NCBI GenBank assembly: GCA_025964155.1
Contig: JAOPZJ010000170.1
Span: 1 to 33,636, forward strand
DNA from: Solirubrobacterales bacterium
GTDB taxonomy: Bacteria > Actinomycetota > Thermoleophilia > Solirubrobacterales > Solirubrobacteraceae
Direction: 5' to 3'
Length of the DNA stretch: 33,636 nucleotides
Shown: positions 29,718 to 33,636 of the stretch, piece by piece
How positions within the stretch are numbered: position 1 is the stretch's first letter
Layout: every line of letters begins with the position of its first letter
Position numbers and translations under genes: made by a program
The notes under the pieces: model-generated
Database searches by the model: none
Told to the model about the DNA's origin: nothing
What the model saw: the letters and a program-made list of their open reading frames with translations, nothing else

Positions 29718-32060
29718 TCACGGCGCGGGGGGCGCCGCGCCGCCGCTGGGTGCCGCGCCACCGGTACCGCCCTCGTTCGTCGGCGCGGGGGTCGGTGTGG
29801 ACGTGGGCGTGGGCGTGGGCGTCGGCGTGGGCGCCGGGTTCGGCGTCGGTGCCGGTGTCGCCAGAGCCTTCGGTGTGGTTTGCGTGGCGGACGTCTGCGG
29901 GGCGCCGGTGCCCCCGGCCGGTGCGCCGGTGGCACCCTCCGGCGGCACCGTGCCGGTGGTCCCCGGCGGTACGGTCGCCGTGCCGGTGGCGCCGGCGGGG
30001 TCGGTCCCGGTGGTGGGCCCCACGGGGGCCAGGCCCTTGTCCGCGCGCTCCTTCGCCGACCGCTGTGCCAGGAGGGCCACGGACGGTGCCATGAAGTCGT
30101 GCCAGATGAGCGCCGGGAAGGTGCCACCCTCGACGGGGCCACCCTCGAAGTTCGTCTTCATCGAGACGAGCTTGTCCGGGTAGCCGACCCACACCGCGAC
30201 GGTGAGCTTGTCGGTGAAGCCCACGAACCAGGCATCGCCGTAGTTCTCGGTCGTGCCGGTCTTGCCTGCCGCGAACTGCCCGATCTGCGCGCGCTTGGCG
30301 GTGCCCTGCGAGACCACTGTGGACATGACCTGGGAGGCGGTCTGGGCGACGGCCTTGGACAGCACCCGGCGGCGGAGGCGCTCGTTGGTCGTCTTCTTGC
30401 CCTTGCTGTCGACGATCCAGCGGATGCCGACGGGTCCCTGGTCGGCGGCGCCGAGGGAGCCGTGCATCCGCAGGCCGCCGGTAGCGAAGGTCTCGTACGC
30501 GTGGGCCATGTCCAGCGGCGTGACGCCCTCCTTGAGTCCGCCGAGCGTCATCGCGAGGTTGTGCGACACCGGCGTGCGGATGCCCATCTGGCGCGCCAGC
30601 GTCGCCACCTTCCTCGTGCCGACGTGGATGCCGACGGTCGCAAAGACGCTGTTGTCGGAGTACGTCAGGGCGTTGGCGAGCGTGCGCTGCCCGGTGTACG
30701 TGTCCTGGAAGTTGTTGACGGGGAACGGCTCCTTGCAGCCCTTCTTCGTCCTGACGACACAGAACGTCTGCTTCTTGGAGGCCCAGACGGATCCGGGGCC
30801 GATGCCTTCCCGCAGCGCCTGGGCGAGGATGAACGGCTTGAAGGACGAGCCCGGCTGGCGCTGACCCTGGGTGGCGAGGTTGAAGGGACGCGTGCCGTAG
30901 TCCTGGGACCCCGACACCATCGCGCGGACCTCGCCGGTGTCGTTGTCGATCGCCACGAGCGCGGCGGTCGGGCCGTTAGGGTCGTTGCCCATCCAGCGAT
31001 CGACCGCGTTCTGCGCGTACTTCTGCATGTCCAGGTCCAGCGTCGTGCGGACCTTCAGGCCTCCCTCGAACGCCTTGCGTGCACCGTATTGCTCGACGAG
31101 CTGGTTGCGGACCCAGGTCGTGAAGTAGGGCGCCTTGGAGTCCAGCTGCGGCGGGCGCACGGCCTCCGGCGGGGGCAGCGGCTCGGCGAGCGCCTTGGCG
31201 TACTGGCCCGGCGTGATGGCCTTCTGGTCGCGCATCTTCTGCAGGACGAGGTTGCGGCGGGCCAGGGCGGCACGGGGATGGGCCACGGGGTCATAGCCGG
31301 CTGGGGAGGCGACGATCGCGGCCAGCAGCGCGGCCTCGTGGACCTGCAGCTCCTTCGCGCATGGTCGCTTCTCCGTGCCGCAGCCGGGGCTGTCGCCGTT
31401 GGGCGCATGGTTGATGTCCTGGCCGAAGTAGGTCTCGGCGGCCGCCTCGATGCCGTAGGCGCCGTTGCCGAAGTAGATCGAGTTGAGGTACTCGGTGAGG
31501 ATCTTCTGCTTGGACCACTTGCGCGTCAGGTGGTAGGCGAGCGCCGACTCGCGCAGCTTCTGGAAGACGGTGCGCTTGTCCTGGGCCTGCAGGGCGTTCT
31601 TGACGAACTGCTGGGTGATCGTCGACCCGCCCTGCACCGCGCCGCCCTTGAGGATGTCCTCCGTGAACGCGCGCGCGATGCCGCGCAGGTCCACGCCGGA
31701 GTTCGTCAGGAAGCGCTCGTCCTCCACCGCGATGATCGCCGAGCGCATGTAGCCGGAGATCTCCGGGTACTGCACGAAGATGCGGTTGGTGTCCGACGCC
31801 AGGCGCCCGATCGGGCGGCCACGGCTGTCGTAGAGGGTCGAGTTCTTGCCGCCCTGGCCGCGGTATTGCGGCTCGTTCTCGAGGGCCGGCAGGTCGCTGG
31901 CGACGGCCATCATCATCCCGAAGACCGTGGAGACGACGGCCAGGCCGCCGAGCGGCACGAGCAGCGCGAGCAGGCGCAGGCGCTTCAGGCGTGGCTTGAC
32001 GCGGACGGCGTTCGGCGCGTCGGGCACGGGGCTGAGAGTGGGGCGGTCGGCGTCGCTCAT
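29718..32060 (-). CDS. Class A penicillin-binding protein (transglycosylase/transpeptidase)
   Basis: This bifunctional enzyme polymerises and cross-links peptidoglycan at the outer membrane face. The 780-residue protein has a cytoplasmic N-terminus, one transmembrane helix near 28-53, a GT51 transglycosylase domain with Glu113 in AIIAVEDERF and GGSTITQQFVKN, and a transpeptidase domain with the SxxK serine Ser405 (GSSFKP), YSDNS near 467, and KTGTT near 600. The last 110 residues or so are Thr/Pro/Ala/Gly-rich, including a PT-dipeptide run. The track starts at a TTG (32129); ATG 32060 is chosen because it gives MSDADRPTLSPV before the basic stretch. It diverges from tyrS. Confidence 0.95.
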   Translation of the reverse strand: MSDADRPTLSPVPDAPNAVRVKPRLKRLRLLALLVPLGGLAVVSTVFGMMMAVASDLPALENEPQYRGQGGKNSTLYDSRGRPIGRLASDTNRIFVQYPEISGYMRSAIIAVEDERFLTNSGVDLRGIARAFTEDILKGGAVQGGSTITQQFVKNALQAQDKRTVFQKLRESALAYHLTRKWSKQKILTEYLNSIYFGNGAYGIEAAAETYFGQDINHAPNGDSPGCGTEKRPCAKELQVHEAALLAAIVASPAGYDPVAHPRAALARRNLVLQKMRDQKAITPGQYAKALAEPLPPPEAVRPPQLDSKAPYFTTWVRNQLVEQYGARKAFEGGLKVRTTLDLDMQKYAQNAVDRWMGNDPNGPTAALVAIDNDTGEVRAMVSGSQDYGTRPFNLATQGQRQPGSSFKPFILAQALREGIGPGSVWASKKQTFCVVRTKKGCKEPFPVNNFQDTYTGQRTLANALTYSDNSVFATVGIHVGTRKVATLARQMGIRTPVSHNLAMTLGGLKEGVTPLDMAHAYETFATGGLRMHGSLGAADQGPVGIRWIVDSKGKKTTNERLRRRVLSKAVAQTASQVMSTVVSQGTAKRAQIGQFAAGKTGTTENYGDAWFVGFTDKLTVAVWVGYPDKLVSMKTNFEGGPVEGGTFPALIWHDFMAPSVALLAQRSAKERADKGLAPVGPTTGTDPAGATGTATVPPGTTGTVPPEGATGAPAGGTGAPQTSATQTTPKALATPAPTPNPAPTPTPTPTPTSTPTPAPTNEGGTGGAAPSGGAAPPAP
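29797..29835. repeat. Hexamer tandem repeat coding a PT-rich tail
   Basis: Near-perfect GTGGGC units (with GTGGAC, GTCGGC variants) run in tandem and encode the Pro-Thr repeats of the penicillin-binding protein tail on the minus strand. It is a likely site of length variation between strains. Confidence 0.7.
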
Positions 32061-32147
32061 CGCGGGTCGGGTCGTCGCCCGGCTCGGGCAGGAGCGCGCA
32101 CGGCGCGCACGCGGGAGACCAGGCTGCAACGGGTCCCTCGGGGCCTG

Positions 32148-32157
32148 AGACTAGCAT
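32148..32157. promoter_or_regulatory. Overlapping divergent -10 elements for tyrS and the PBP gene
   Basis: TAGCAT (32152-32157, plus strand) is nine bases before the tyrS ATG. On the minus strand TAGTCT (32153-32148) points toward the penicillin-binding protein gene and shares the central TA. A single symmetric site may fire both ways; the minus transcript would have a leader of about 80 nt. Confidence 0.45.
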
Positions 32158-32166
32158 TGGGCGCCG

Positions 32167-33363
32167 ATGCCCGATCCCGCTGAGCAGGCCGCGTTCCTGA
32201 CGCGCAACACCGTCGAGGACCTGCCCAAGGGGGCGCTGGAGGCCCGGCTGAAGGCGGCGGCGGGCGAGCGGCGCCCCCTTCGCGTCAAGCTCGGCCTGGA
32301 CCCAACCGCGCCCGATCTGCACCTCGGCCACACCGTCGTCCTGCAGAAGTTGCGGGAGTTCCAGGACTTCGGCCACCGCGTGGTCCTCATCGTCGGCGAC
32401 TACACCGCGCGCGTGGGCGATCCTTCGGGTCGTTCACAGTCGCGGCCGCCGTTGACCGGCGAGCAGATCGACGCCAACGCCGCGACGTACCAGGACCAGG
32501 CCTTCCGGGTCCTCCGCGACGACCCCGAGCTGCTGGAGGTCCGGCGCAACAGCGAATGGCTGGACATGGGGATGGAGGAGCTCTTCCGGCTCGCGCGCAC
32601 GACCACGGTCGCGCAGCTTTTGGAGCGCAACGACTTCGCCAACCGCTTCGCGGCGCGCACGCCCATCAGCATCCTGGAGTTGCTGTACCCCTTGATGCAG
32701 GGCTACGACTCGGTCGCCATCCGGGCCGACGTCGAGCTCGGTGGCACCGACCAGACCTTCAACCTCATGCTCGGGCGCGACGTGCAACGCGCGTACGGCA
32801 TGGCCGAGCAGTGCGTGCTCACCGTGCCGATCCTGCCGGGGCTGGATGGCGTGGAGAAGATGTCCAAGTCGTTGGGCAACCAGATCGGCGTGACCGATGC
32901 GCCTGAGGAGATGTACGGCCGGACCTTGAGCCTTCCGGACGCGGCGATGCCAGACTGGGTGGCGCTCCTCGCCCTGGACGGCGTCCCGGCGCAAGCCGGC
33001 CCGCGTGACACCAAGCGGGCGATAGCCCGCGCGATCGTGCGGCGCTTCCACGGCGACGCCGCCGCGCTGGCCGCCGAGGAGGCGTTCGACCGGGTGTTCA
33101 TCACGCATGAGCTGCCCGACGTCGTCCCCGACATCACCGTCGACGCGGGGGACGATGGCATGGTCCACCTCCCGGCCGTGATCGCGACCGCATTCGGGCG
33201 CTCGCGCTCGGAGGCGCGCCGATTGCTGGCCGAGGGCGCCGTGAAACTCGATGGCGCCCCCACCGGTGAGGCAGATCTCGCCTCCGGCGCGGTGGCTGGC
33301 AAGGTCCTGCAGGTGGGCAAGCGGTCGTACGTCCGCGTGCACCTGGGGTCAACCGAGCGCTGA
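32167..33363 (+). CDS. tyrS: Tyrosyl-tRNA synthetase
   Basis: TyrS charges tRNA-Tyr. The 398-residue class I synthetase has the HIGH-type motif HLGH at 52-55, the KMSKS motif at 231-235, and tyrosine-site segments GGTDQTFNLMLGRD and IVGDYTARVGDPSGR. A C-terminal S4-like RNA-binding domain occupies about 330-398 (SRSEARRLLAEGAVKLDG). It has no visible T-box leader, consistent with the promoter only nine bases away. An rRNA-type promoter follows it. Confidence 0.97.
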   Translation: MPDPAEQAAFLTRNTVEDLPKGALEARLKAAAGERRPLRVKLGLDPTAPDLHLGHTVVLQKLREFQDFGHRVVLIVGDYTARVGDPSGRSQSRPPLTGEQIDANAATYQDQAFRVLRDDPELLEVRRNSEWLDMGMEELFRLARTTTVAQLLERNDFANRFAARTPISILELLYPLMQGYDSVAIRADVELGGTDQTFNLMLGRDVQRAYGMAEQCVLTVPILPGLDGVEKMSKSLGNQIGVTDAPEEMYGRTLSLPDAAMPDWVALLALDGVPAQAGPRDTKRAIARAIVRRFHGDAAALAAEEAFDRVFITHELPDVVPDITVDAGDDGMVHLPAVIATAFGRSRSEARRLLAEGAVKLDGAPTGEADLASGAVAGKVLQVGKRSYVRVHLGSTER

Positions 33364-33365
33364 TA

Positions 33366-33384
33366 CAGGGCGTTTCGTGCCCTG
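33366..33384 (+). terminator. Hairpin after tyrS
   Basis: CAGGGC-gtttcgt-GCCCTG is a perfect 6-bp stem starting three bases after the tyrS stop. No T-tract follows. Confidence 0.5.
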
Positions 33385-33493
33385 GAATCTGGGGGGCAAA
33401 ACCCGCCGGCCGGAGGTCACGACGCGGGCCGCGAAGGAATGTGTACACTGCCGCGGCTGGGTTGGACGACGGGCACCGGAGCAGGCGGCAGAC

Positions 33494-33522
33494 TTCACGC
33501 CGCCACGCAAACGTGCTACAGT
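33494..33522 (+). promoter_or_regulatory. Extended -10 promoter of a likely rRNA operon
   Basis: TTCACG, a 17-bp spacer and TACAGT, with the TGC extended -10 just ahead of TACAGT, make the clearest promoter in the window. Transcription would start near 33529, about 100 bases from the window end. A weaker TACACT at 33444-33449 inside the palindrome GTGTACAC may be a second upstream promoter. Confidence 0.6.
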
Positions 33523-33607
33523 ACCTACCCGGTCCGCGGACAGCAGTTGGAGTCGGCGGGCTGCACCTCTTCAGAAGGCATCACCTTCCCGAGTCGGGTG
33601 CGACGGT

Positions 33608-33626
33608 CTTTGAAAACTCAACAGCA
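33608..33626 (+). promoter_or_regulatory. boxA-like antitermination element in the pre-16S leader
   Basis: CTTTGAAAACTCAACAGC closely resembles the leader element found just before 16S rRNA in actinobacteria and other Gram-positives. It implies that an rRNA operon begins shortly past the right end. The 16S gene itself is not in the window. Confidence 0.7.
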
Positions 33627-33636
33627 TGCGCACCAT

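Noticed and set aside
32061-32129. TTG-initiated extension of the PBP
   Set aside because: TTG start, basic low-complexity sequence and no ribosome site; ATG 32060 precedes a normal N-terminus.
33364-33636. 16S rRNA or tRNA gene at the right edge
   Set aside because: Only promoter and leader elements are visible; the conserved 16S 5' sequence is not reached and no tRNA cloverleaf was found.

Overview
The window is a GC-rich, gene-dense bacterial chromosome segment. Overlapping genes, GTG starts, actinobacterial-type SerC and SerA, and a mycobacterium-like pre-16S motif point to Actinomycetota. The style of the secreted PKD protein and the AbiEi-like pseudogene suggest Thermoleophilia/Solirubrobacterales, but that placement is inference. 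Genes from about 1 to 5800 form a menaquinone cluster: menD (partial, -), menH (+), a menB-menA-menC operon (-) and menE (+). Then come a secreted beta-helix/PKD protein and a SAM methyltransferase.

From about 8.9 to 13 kb lie amino-acid genes: ilvC, two long stem-loops, and a serC-serA operon. The serC leader carries a clear ZTP (pfl-motif) riboswitch followed by a hairpin that can hide the Shine-Dalgarno sequence. An APC permease, a universal stress protein and a quinone-oxidoreductase-like dehydrogenase follow. From about 16.1 to 29.1 kb is a branched-chain and arginine block: a leucine-rich leader peptide and leuA, an M20 deacylase, an XRE-cupin regulator with a perfect inverted-repeat operator at its promoter, leuC-leuD-leuB, a decayed AbiEi-like pseudogene, ilvE, cimA (citramalate synthase) overlapping a DegT-type aminotransferase, a small membrane protein, and argH with a 3-methyladenine DNA glycosylase. 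LeuC, LeuD and LeuB could serve both leucine synthesis and the citramalate route to isoleucine, with IlvC and IlvE shared.

The right end has a class A penicillin-binding protein (-) divergent from tyrS (+), then an extended -10 promoter and a boxA-like leader, which suggest that an rRNA operon begins just beyond the window.

Two regulatory RNAs stand out: the ZTP riboswitch ahead of serC-serA and the leucine leader ahead of leuA. A genome-style pattern is also visible: about ten genes have a TANNNT -10-like hexamer only 6-10 nt before the start codon and no Shine-Dalgarno sequence, suggesting common leaderless transcription. Genes with real 5' leaders (serC, ilvE, cimA) do have a Shine-Dalgarno sequence. 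No tRNA, CRISPR array or insertion sequence was seen. All calls were made by reading; no database search was run.
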